Positions 6,689 through 13,682 of a DNA stretch of 49,963 nt are shown one piece after another. The DNA comes from an uncultured Bacilli bacterium. Lineage in GTDB: Bacteria > Bacillota_I > Bacilli_A > RF39 > UBA660. The notes under the pieces were generated by a model. It did not search any database. It had not been told where the DNA came from and saw nothing but the letters and a program-made list of their open reading frames with translations. Both the position numbers and the translations under genes were made by a program. Location of the stretch: contig CALVQX010000013.1 of the NCBI GenBank assembly GCA_944358405.1, positions 1 through 49,963 on the forward strand. Direction: 5' to 3'. The stretch's first letter is position 1, and each line of letters opens with the position of its first letter.

Positions 6689-8863
6689 TTAATATTTCTT
6701 AATTATTTCTTTTATTTCTTTAGGACTCTCTTGAGTAAATTCTAGGCGAATATCACAATATTTTTTTAATAATTCTTTCTTTTCTAAATCTCTAGGTAGA
6801 TAATTTAGTATGTGTGTGTTTGTTCCATCAAAATAAACGGGGAATTTTCTATTTTTTTGATCTTTTAACTTGTAATTAGTATCATTTGCTTTTAAATTTA
6901 AAATATTTCCTTTTATAATCATATTTTCTATTCTGCCATATCCGATGATCTCGACTTCTGGATAACTATGAAATTTCTTATAATAGTTATTTATTATCTC
7001 TTCTATTTCTTCTTCCGTCAACTCAACAGATAGAGTTACTTCTTTTAAACCATATTTTTTTAAATAATAAATAGTGTAGATATTTGCTACATTTTGTCCA
7101 TAATCACCGATTGGATTTTCTATCTTAGAAAAATCAAAATACTCTGCAACTAAGGACTTTTTTTGACTATTTTTTAGCGGTGTACGACTGCATCTTGGTA
7201 ATTTATAATATATGTTTTCTATGCTCTTATATTTTTGATATAACTCTTTTTGTGATAAATAAATTCTTTTAAAATTTAGTTTTTGACAAAGCTTAAGTTG
7301 ATCTTCATTAGTTACAGTAGCACTTAATCCAGGAGTTATTTTTGTGGTACTCTCTTGAAAAAGTGGTTCTTTCTTTATTACTAATTTTTTTTCTTCCCTT
7401 CTCAGTGATATTAATTGGTCTACGATTGTATGACGCATTTCATTTATTTCTTTTATAGGAATAAATATATTATCATCTGCAATTATTTTAGTAGAGCTGC
7501 TAAGGAATGGTGTTGTTCCTAGTTTTTCTATTTGTATTCTAATTCTTTCTTTGCTGATTGGAGCATTTTTAGCATTTTGTACTATTTTTCCTTGAAGTTC
7601 TAATGTATGTTTCTGATCCCTTATTTTCACCTGGAATGGTTTTCCTTTTTTAGCAATTACTTCTATTGTTATTGGTATTTTCTTAGGTGTGATATTTTTT
7701 AGTTCATTAAATAATTGATAGTCAAATGTTTTAGTAATGATATCTTTTTCTTGTAAGTTGACTTTATTATCTACATAACAAACGTCTGTTGCTTGATTTA
7801 TTAATTTTCCAGTAGCATCGTATAAATAATTTACAATAAATCCTTTTCCGCTTTTTAAAAAGCGAATTCCATCCTGTTGATTTAGTGTTTTTTTTAGTTT
7901 AATTTTAATTTTTTGAGGCGTGATATCTATTACTTTTCCTATTTCTTGGCCAATATGATTTGGAGTTTCTGGATTCATGATTTCTTCTTTCGTAGCCTGA
8001 AATAAGTGACCATAGGTAAACCCTCGATGAAAAATTGTTTTTAATTTCTCTAATTCTAATTCTATTCTTCTTTGATCCCATTTATTATCAATTATATTAC
8101 GATAGAGTTTTGTGATAAATCCTACATATTCTGGACTTTTCATACGCCCTTCTATTTTAAAACTAGTAATATCGCTTTTTAACAGTTTTGCAAATTGATT
8201 CGCCGTATTTAATTCTTTGGTACTTAGTAAATATTTATTACTTACTATTGTTTTTCCTTGGTATTCTAATGAATATGGTAGGCGGCAACTTCCTGCACAC
8301 TCCCCACGGTTCCCGCTTCTAGTTCCTAACATGCTACTCATTAGACAGCAACCGGAATAGCAAACACATAATGCACCGTGAATAAATACTTCTTTTTCTA
8401 TGGGAATATCAATTGCTTTTATTTCTTCTAGTGACAACTCTCTTGCTAAAACAACTCTTTTTATTCCTAATTGATAGAATAATTCTGCTGTTGCTTTCGA
8501 TGTAGTATTTGCTTGAGTGGAGGCATGCACTTCTAAATTTGGATACATCTCTCTTACAAGGCATAGCATACCAAAGTCTTGAATCAAAATGGCATCTACT
8601 CCGTTCTCATGAAGGAATTCTACTTGTTCTAAAAAAGAAGTTACTTCTTTATCTTTCACTAAAGTATTCATTGTTACATATACTTTTACATCGTATAGAT
8701 GACAATATTTTATTGCTTCTATGATTTGTTCGTTAGTAAAATTTTTAGCGAATTTTCTGGCACTGAAATTTTTAAGTCCTAGGTAGACGGCATCTGCCCC
8801 ATTTGCTACTGCTTGATATAGACTTTCCATATCTCCACAGGGGACTAATAACTCATGTTTCAT
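6689..8863 (-). CDS. U32 family peptidase / RlhA-like protein with DUF3656 region
   Basis: A 724-residue protein. Residues 1-290 form the U32 barrel: 'ELLVPCGDMESLYQAVANGA', 'GADAVYLG', 'EVHASTQANT'. The conserved Cys set is 166, 168, 172, 173, 189 and 193 ('CVCYSGCC' and 'GECAGSCRLPY'), followed by 'SFKIEGRMKSPEYV'. The remaining 430 residues match the long form with a DUF3656-type region. E. coli RlhA of this architecture hydroxylates 23S rRNA C2501; others are annotated as collagenase-like peptidases. RNA modification is the better guess given the Cys cluster. It heads the minus-strand run, with an extended -10 promoter upstream. Confidence 0.85.
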   Translation of the reverse strand: MKHELLVPCGDMESLYQAVANGADAVYLGLKNFSARKFAKNFTNEQIIEAIKYCHLYDVKVYVTMNTLVKDKEVTSFLEQVEFLHENGVDAILIQDFGMLCLVREMYPNLEVHASTQANTTSKATAELFYQLGIKRVVLARELSLEEIKAIDIPIEKEVFIHGALCVCYSGCCLMSSMLGTRSGNRGECAGSCRLPYSLEYQGKTIVSNKYLLSTKELNTANQFAKLLKSDITSFKIEGRMKSPEYVGFITKLYRNIIDNKWDQRRIELELEKLKTIFHRGFTYGHLFQATKEEIMNPETPNHIGQEIGKVIDITPQKIKIKLKKTLNQQDGIRFLKSGKGFIVNYLYDATGKLINQATDVCYVDNKVNLQEKDIITKTFDYQLFNELKNITPKKIPITIEVIAKKGKPFQVKIRDQKHTLELQGKIVQNAKNAPISKERIRIQIEKLGTTPFLSSSTKIIADDNIFIPIKEINEMRHTIVDQLISLRREEKKLVIKKEPLFQESTTKITPGLSATVTNEDQLKLCQKLNFKRIYLSQKELYQKYKSIENIYYKLPRCSRTPLKNSQKKSLVAEYFDFSKIENPIGDYGQNVANIYTIYYLKKYGLKEVTLSVELTEEEIEEIINNYYKKFHSYPEVEIIGYGRIENMIIKGNILNLKANDTNYKLKDQKNRKFPVYFDGTNTHILNYLPRDLEKKELLKKYCDIRLEFTQESPKEIKEIIKKY

Positions 8864-8891
8864 TATTCCAACTCCGTTTCTTTGTTCTTTT

Positions 8892-8900
8892 ATTATAGCA
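8892..8900 (-). promoter_or_regulatory. Extended -10 promoter for the U32 gene
   Basis: TGC-TATAAT on the minus strand, 28 bp before ATG 8863, which has GGAG in its leader. No convincing -35. Confidence 0.45.
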
Positions 8901-8934
8901 TAATTTTATCTTCTCTTTTGACATAAAATGAACT

Positions 8935-9297
8935 ATGAAAGAGGAAGAGCAAAAAACAATACAAAGATTAACTTTTGAGAATTTTATCTGGGTTGCTTTC
9001 ATTTTCATTAGTCTTTTAGATATTTATGGAGATGAATTGATTAAAAAGTCCATTCGTGAACATGATCAAAAGGCAGATTTAAGAGCTAAGAAGATTTTTC
9101 TTTATGTTATGATCGTCTCGATTGGTATTTATATTTATTTTTTATTACGAAACTATTCTGATGTCAAAACACATCCTCAAGAAGAAATTTATCAAATCCG
9201 CTTTTTGGGTAGTATTTTTGTTTTGGTTGGTACTCTTTGCCTTTTCTATTTTCAACTTAAGACATCGAATCCTAATACTTCACCTTCTAATGTTTAA
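8935..9297 (+). CDS. Small membrane protein, paralogue of the convergent gene at 9309-9686
   Basis: A 120-residue protein with three predicted membrane segments (about 17-32, 53-72, 93-110). Its N-terminus 'IQRLTFENFIWVAFIF' aligns with 'LQQIRIENFIWIVYFF' of the gene next to it on the other strand, and the pattern continues through 'YFLLRNYSD' and 'IRFLGSIFVLVGTLCLFY'. An in-frame TGA lies two codons upstream, so ATG 8935 is the first possible start. It has no ribosome site; TAAAAT ends five bases before it, so the message may be leaderless. Function unknown. Confidence 0.7.
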   Translation: MKEEEQKTIQRLTFENFIWVAFIFISLLDIYGDELIKKSIREHDQKADLRAKKIFLYVMIVSIGIYIYFLLRNYSDVKTHPQEEIYQIRFLGSIFVLVGTLCLFYFQLKTSNPNTSPSNV

Positions 9298-9308
9298 GTT
9301 TTATTTTA

Positions 9309-9686
9309 TCAATTAAAGGCAATTTCTGTAACCAGTTCTGTATCTGAACAAGCAATATATAGAAAAATAAGTCCGCTGATTAAAATTAGAGTTGACCCAA
9401 TTAAATTTAATTGGGTATACTTTATTTTTTCTTTTGAATCACAAGAATTTAAAGATTGATATTCTTTCCAATTATCTGCTACAAAATAAGTATAAAAAAT
9501 AATTGCAACACAAAAAATGAGAATCGTAATTTTTCTATAAGTTTCTTTATTTATTTGATTTCCTGTTAGAAAATATTCTTTTTCAAAATAGTTGCCGTAA
9601 AGGCAAAGGGCAATTATAAAAAAATAGACGATCCAAATGAAATTTTCTATTCTAATTTGTTGTAATCTTTTTTCTATATCTTCCAT
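9309..9686 (-). CDS. Small membrane protein, paralogue of the convergent gene at 8935-9297
   Basis: A 125-residue protein with three membrane segments (about 15-32, 50-70, 93-113) and a clear relationship to its convergent neighbour; the two stops are only 11 bp apart. It too lacks a ribosome site; TATATT ends five bases before ATG 9686, the same geometry as in its paralogue. The two N-termini align from residue 1, which supports both starts. No family recognised; likely lineage-restricted. Confidence 0.7.
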   Translation of the reverse strand: MEDIEKRLQQIRIENFIWIVYFFIIALCLYGNYFEKEYFLTGNQINKETYRKITILIFCVAIIFYTYFVADNWKEYQSLNSCDSKEKIKYTQLNLIGSTLILISGLIFLYIACSDTELVTEIAFN

Positions 9687-9774
9687 GATTAAATATATTC
9701 TTTAAAGGAAAAGAATATCATAAAGAAAATAGAAAAGACCCGAGGCCAGATAGAAATACTATCTAAAATAAAGC

Positions 9775-9811
9775 AAAAAATCTCAACAAAGTAATGAGTT
9801 CTTTGTTGAGA
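9775..9811 (-). terminator. Terminator after rubrerythrin
   Basis: Perfect 11-bp stem, TCTCAACAAAG / CTTTGTTGAGA, nine-base loop, with A tracts before and T tracts after, so it can stop transcription from either side. On the minus strand it begins at the rbr stop codon. Confidence 0.85.
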
Positions 9812-9816
9812 TTTTT

Positions 9817-10359
9817 TTATTCATAGTTATCTGCTTTTACTTCCATAAAACTTTGTGGATGAGCACATACTGGGCATACTTTTAAAGCATCTTTTCCTTC
9901 ATAAACATAGCCACAATTACGACATACCCAAATTTTATCTCCATTTTTATGGAAGATTCTATCATCTTCTACATTTTGTAATAAAGTAAGATATCTTTTT
10001 TCATGCTCTTTTTCTATTTCTCCTACTTTTTCAAATAGAAGGGCAAGTCTGGTAAATCCTTCTTCTTTGGCAGTTTCTGCAAATTCTTTATACATTTCTG
10101 TCCATTCGTAGTTTTCACCTGCTGCAGCATCTTTTAAATTTGTAGCAGTATCTGGGATATCTCCTCCATGTAATTCTTTGAACCATAACTTTGCATGCTC
10201 TTTTTCATTATTTGCTGTCTCTTCAAAAATTGCTGCAAGCTGTTCATATCCATCTTTTCTTGCTTTACTAGCATAATATGTATATTTATTTCTAGCTTGG
10301 CTTTCTCCTGCAAATGCAGTCATTAAGTTTTGTTCAGTTTTACTTCCTTTTAATTCCAT
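9817..10359 (-). CDS. rbr: Rubrerythrin
   Basis: A 180-residue rubrerythrin. The N-terminal four-helix diiron domain carries '[16 protein letters not shown]' (Glu/Arg pattern of the first iron-binding helix), '[15 protein letters not shown]' (ExxH), and '[15 protein letters not shown]' (second ExxH). The C-terminal rubredoxin domain has '[12 protein letters not shown]' and 'CPVCAHP', two CXXC for one iron. Acts as a peroxide reductase in anaerobes, taking electrons from NAD(P)H through redox partners. It lies 123 bp after a Fur/PerR-type gene. That gap holds an imperfect hairpin (10391-10412) of unclear role. The pairing suggests an oxidative stress unit of an anaerobe. Confidence 0.96.
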   Translation of the reverse strand: MELKGSKTEQNLMTAFAGESQARNKYTYYASKARKDGYEQLAAIFEETANNEKEHAKLWFKELHGGDIPDTATNLKDAAAGENYEWTEMYKEFAETAKEEGFTRLALLFEKVGEIEKEHEKRYLTLLQNVEDDRIFHKNGDKIWVCRNCGYVYEGKDALKVCPVCAHPQSFMEVKADNYE

Positions 10360-10482
10360 AATTCTATCTACCTCTTTCTTTTTTATTTATATTAAGGAGG
10401 ATTGCTCCTAATATACTATTTTTACTTTTCTTCATGGTACCATAAGTTATCCTTGGTTAGCTATTTCATTTTATTGTATATT

Positions 10483-10869
10483 TTACAACATCTTCCTACA
10501 ATCTTTACATATTCCTTTATATATCATCGTTGTTTGTTCTATTTTGATGGAGTATTTTTTTTCTATCTTTTCTACTTTTTCTTGGTAATCATTTTCATAA
10601 AGGTCTATTATTCTATGACATTTTTGGCATATGAAATGTTCATGGGGATTGCATTCTCCATCATAATGATACATATTATCAGATGATGAAATACGAATTA
10701 CTTCTCCATTTTCTACCAGTTTGTTGATATTTCTATAAATTGTTGCTTGACCAATTTTAGGATTTATTTCTGATACTTTTTGATAAATTTCATAGATTGT
10801 CGGATGGGATTTATCGTTTTTTATCACTTGTAAAATTATATCTTGTTGCTTTGTTTTTCTTGATTTCAT
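10483..10869 (-). CDS. Fur-family transcriptional regulator (PerR-like ligands, Fur-like DNA contact)
   Basis: A 128-residue Fur-family repressor. The winged helix is at 10-60 with 'IGQATIYRNINKLV'. Candidate regulatory metal ligands are His22, Asp70, His76, His78 and Asp89, as in PerR. The structural zinc site is CQKC (81, 84) and CKDC (121, 124). The residue matching PerR Asn61 is Arg46, the residue type that in B. subtilis reads a Fur box. The gene's own promoter carries exactly such a box. It precedes rubrerythrin on the same strand. Whether it senses iron or peroxide is open. Confidence 0.9.
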   Translation of the reverse strand: MKSRKTKQQDIILQVIKNDKSHPTIYEIYQKVSEINPKIGQATIYRNINKLVENGEVIRISSSDNMYHYDGECNPHEHFICQKCHRIIDLYENDYQEKVEKIEKKYSIKIEQTTMIYKGICKDCRKML

Positions 10870-10884
10870 AGAATCATTCCTTAT

Positions 10885-10899
10885 TGATAATGATTATCA
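10885..10899. promoter_or_regulatory. Perfect Fur box (7-1-7)
   Basis: TGATAAT-G-ATTATCA, an exact match to the B. subtilis Fur box (TGATAATnATTATCA) and two base pairs per arm different from the PerR box. It covers the expected start point just downstream of the -10 of the regulator gene, so it would autorepress. Confidence 0.85.
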
Positions 10900-10904
10900 T
10901 TTTA

Positions 10905-10932
10905 ATTATATCACTTCTATCATTATTGTCAA
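10905..10932 (-). promoter_or_regulatory. Consensus SigA promoter of the Fur-family gene
   Basis: TTGACA (10927-10932), 16-bp spacer and TATAAT (10905-10910) with a TGA extended -10 on the minus strand. Both hexamers are perfect. The Fur box follows it directly. Confidence 0.85.
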
Positions 10933-10992
10933 TTATTTTTTCTATTTTTAACCTTTTTTTGCAACTTTCATAAAATATGATAGGTGAATATA

Positions 10993-11205
10993 ATGAATAA
11001 TAAACATCCTTTCTTTTGCAAATGCAATTATTGTAGACAAAAAAGAAGAAGTAATGTCTTCTATTTTGCAGGAATTATTATTAATTTTATTGTTCTCTTT
11101 TATCAAATGATTTTACTTATTTTTATTACTACTCGCTTAAATGTTATCATTTTATTATTTGAATTTCTACTATTGTGCTTTTTGATTTTTTTCATTCTCT
11201 TTTAA
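10993..11205 (+). CDS. Small membrane protein with Cys-rich N-terminus
   Basis: A 70-residue protein. Residues 1-24 are polar with 'FFCKCNYCRQKRR' (CxCxxC, possible metal site); the rest is two membrane segments (about 24-45 and 50-68). ATG 10993 is chosen over GTG 10984 because the GGTG of that earlier codon forms the ribosome site. The last 36 bases overlap the end of the convergent gene at 11170-12069. Unknown family; it is real if the ribosome site is used. Confidence 0.5.
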   Translation: MNNKHPFFCKCNYCRQKRRSNVFYFAGIIINFIVLFYQMILLIFITTRLNVIILLFEFLLLCFLIFFILF

Positions 11206-12069
11206 TATTAATTGTTGGCTTTTTAATAAATAAGTGACTAATTTTCTGACATTTAAAGTATTTATATAGTTTGAATCTTTGAATTCAATTTTCCATGGAA
11301 TTGCTAGGAGTGATAAAAATAGTAATTTTTCTTCTTTTGTATATTGATATTTACTTTGGTATAAGTCGAAAAGAGAATTCATTTCTAAGATCAAGTATTC
11401 ATTTTGATAAAAGTTTAGAAAGTCATAAATTACGATTCCTTTTTGTGATTTGTGCCAATTAATTAGATAAGAATTTTCTGTTTCTAAGAAGTGATCTAGA
11501 CTTACATCATTATGTAATTGTACTAGTCTTTCTCTTTTTAATTTTATTTTTTCCTGATACCATATTTCGATTGTTTCTTTTGCATAGTTTAGAGTTGCAT
11601 AAATTCTGCTGATATTTCGCATTAAAAGATATTCTGCTGGTGACATATATATTTTATTTTCAATATAGTCTTGTAGATCATGATAATAGATATTTAAGTA
11701 CGATATTTTTTCTAGTGTTTGCTCATAGGTTTCTTTTGTCTTATCTAAATCTATCTCCTGATAAGTTGTAGTTTTAATGTGAAGCATACTTAAAACATAT
11801 ACTAAATCAATGGCTTTATCTTCCGCAGATAATTTTCTCTCTTCTATATAGCTATAGATTTCGATTGGGTCTTCTTCTTTGTTTTCTAAGGGCAAAAAGC
11901 TATGAAAATTTCTGCTTTTGAGATATTCATAGATCCTATTATTATTATTGTTTTTTAATTTTATAGCAAATTTTCCTTTGTCTGTTTCAATCATTTTTGT
12001 GTTATTTTTATAACTGATTCGTAATGGTCTTAAATTATAATGCTCTAGTAAAAATTTTTCTTTATTCAT
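11170..12069 (-). CDS. ysxE: YsxE/CotS-like spore coat protein (degenerate kinase fold)
   Basis: A 299-residue protein with the layout of the CotS/YsxE family of aminoglycoside-phosphotransferase-like spore coat proteins. An N-terminal lobe has 'KMIETDKGKFAIKLKNN' and 'SFLPL', and a catalytic-loop-like 'RLVQLHNDVSLDHFL' is followed by 'GIVIYDF' in the place of the Asp-Phe metal site. Overall identity looks low. The order spoVID then ysxE is the same as in B. subtilis, with an 8-bp overlap, and this supports the call. Probably a coat component and not a true small-molecule kinase. Confidence 0.7.
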   Translation of the reverse strand: MNKEKFLLEHYNLRPLRISYKNNTKMIETDKGKFAIKLKNNNNNRIYEYLKSRNFHSFLPLENKEEDPIEIYSYIEERKLSAEDKAIDLVYVLSMLHIKTTTYQEIDLDKTKETYEQTLEKISYLNIYYHDLQDYIENKIYMSPAEYLLMRNISRIYATLNYAKETIEIWYQEKIKLKRERLVQLHNDVSLDHFLETENSYLINWHKSQKGIVIYDFLNFYQNEYLILEMNSLFDLYQSKYQYTKEEKLLFLSLLAIPWKIEFKDSNYINTLNVRKLVTYLLKSQQLILKENEKNQKAQ

Positions 12070-12991
12070 TTTTTGTTGGGATAATTATTTTGGTTCCGAT
12101 AGTTAAGTTACTTAAATCATTATAATCTTCTAATTCTTCTTTGGTTGTATGATATTTTTCTATCAGTGTTTGAATCGTTTCTTCTTGTCTTAGAATATAC
12201 ACAGAATATGTTGCAAAGGTTTCATCACTATCTTTAAATGATGAAAATAGAGAACCTACATTTTCTGCATTACTTTGTTCTGTTGTTTCTTGTTCTTTTT
12301 GATCATTCGTATCCGGTATCATTTTCTCCTCCACCTTTTCTTTTTCTTGCATAGGTAGTTCTATTACCTCTTCTGGTTTGAGATCACCATCACATTCTCG
12401 TACTTCTTCTTCGATGTTTTCTTTTTCCTTCATTGATTTTGTTTCTAGTTCTACGCAACGCTCTTCTAATTCTTTAGAAGAAGGGATGTGTATTACTTCT
12501 GGAACTAGCTCTACTTCTTCTTTGGTTGTATATTTTTCCTCTTCTATTGGTTCTTGGAGTTCTTCTTGCAAATTAGCACTGTCTTCTTCTTGGGATTTTC
12601 TTTCTTTGGGATCCTCTATAGGTGTTTTTTCTTCTACTTCTGCTAATTCTTCTGGCTCTTCTGGAATTTCTTCTACTCCTTCAATTTTTACATCAATATA
12701 ACAAATCATCGTATCTTCATTTTCAATCTCATAATAGAAATCGTCGATTTCTATCTTTGCTGTGGCGAGATCTAGTTTCTCGTTTAGAATAATATCGGCA
12801 GGAATATGATATTCAAATTTTTCTTCTAATCTGGATGCTTCTGTCAATTTATAATTTCCAGAAATGGTAAATTCTCCTGATACCGTACTTGCATCAGTAA
12901 ATTTTAAATCATGATCTAGCGAGATGGCAGTTACTTCTCCTATCATAGATGGAAAATCTAATTTTTTTTCAAAAGATATTATTTTTTTCAT
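12062..12991 (-). CDS. spoVID: SpoVID-like spore coat morphogenetic protein (SPOCS + LysM)
   Basis: A 309-residue protein with three parts. Residues 1-110 are a beta-rich domain of the SPOCS/SpoVID N-terminal type ('FTISGNYKLTEASRLEEKFE', 'HIPADIIL'). Residues 110-255 are an extremely Glu-rich, disordered linker. Residues 258-306 are a C-terminal LysM domain ('YSVYILRQEETIQTLIEKYH' to 'IGTKIIIPT'). SpoVID helps the coat encase the forespore. AGGAGGT precedes ATG 12991. In an operon with lon upstream and ysxE downstream. Confidence 0.85.
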   Translation of the reverse strand: MKKIISFEKKLDFPSMIGEVTAISLDHDLKFTDASTVSGEFTISGNYKLTEASRLEEKFEYHIPADIILNEKLDLATAKIEIDDFYYEIENEDTMICYIDVKIEGVEEIPEEPEELAEVEEKTPIEDPKERKSQEEDSANLQEELQEPIEEEKYTTKEEVELVPEVIHIPSSKELEERCVELETKSMKEKENIEEEVRECDGDLKPEEVIELPMQEKEKVEEKMIPDTNDQKEQETTEQSNAENVGSLFSSFKDSDETFATYSVYILRQEETIQTLIEKYHTTKEELEDYNDLSNLTIGTKIIIPTKNE

Positions 12992-13031
12992 TGCTAACCT
13001 CCTATCTCATCATATGAAAAAAGAAGAATCA

Positions 13032-13682
13032 TTATTCTCCTTTCTTTTTTATCTTTTGAAAATTTAAATTGGTAGCTTGTGCATATTTTCTTAAAGCTCT
13101 ATTCCATAGTCCTTTTTTATTTTCGCATTCTCTAATTTTTCTTTCTGTTTGTTCACTTACTGTGGCATCCTCATAGATTTCTGGGATGGTTTCTATAAAG
13201 TAGTTTGTACTAGATAGAAAAAGATCTTCTTCTTTGATGGTTTGAGATAAATTTGTCTTTAGTGCTTGATATGTTGTTGCATCGAAGGTTAAAGCTTCTA
13301 AAAAGGCTTTTTGATCTTCAAAGCATAACATTCTAATTTCTTCTTGATAAAGTAAATAGTGTTCTAGAATACTATTTCTTTTTATGTCTGAATAAGTTTT
13401 TATTTCATTTAGAAGCGGAATAATTTGATTCATCCATTCATTGGTTTCTTGATCTTTCCATTCATATCTTTTACTATAAAGTATCGTTTCTAGTCTTTCT
13501 AATAAAACAGGTGTTTGTAATAAAAAACCACTATCTAAATCTAATAAAGCTTTAGTGGTAGTAAGAAACCGAAGATAGCTTTTTCTTTCACGACATTGAT
13601 TTATCATAAAATCAAGTGACTCTTTTACTAATTGTTGTTTTAGTAGTAATACTTCTGCAAAAACTTCTATCCTATACTCCAT
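13032..13682 (-). CDS. Unknown helical protein between lon and spoVID
   Basis: A 216-residue soluble, mostly alpha-helical protein with no signal, membrane segment or motif I know. It overlaps the end of lon by 11 bp. I chose ATG 13682 over GTG 13691 because AGGTGA lies six bases before the ATG, inside the lon 3' end, which fits translational coupling. Rich in Leu, Glu, Tyr and Thr; ends with a Lys-rich tail ('NFQKIKKKGE'). By position it may serve sporulation or Lon-dependent control. Confidence 0.75.
   Translation of the reverse strand: MEYRIEVFAEVLLLKQQLVKESLDFMINQCRERKSYLRFLTTTKALLDLDSGFLLQTPVLLERLETILYSKRYEWKDQETNEWMNQIIPLLNEIKTYSDIKRNSILEHYLLYQEEIRMLCFEDQKAFLEALTFDATTYQALKTNLSQTIKEEDLFLSSTNYFIETIPEIYEDATVSEQTERKIRECENKKGLWNRALRKYAQATNLNFQKIKKKGE

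Noticed and set aside
12378-12700. Ser-rich plus-strand protein inside spoVID
   Set aside because: It is the reverse reading of the Glu-codon-rich linker of SpoVID and has no start signals.
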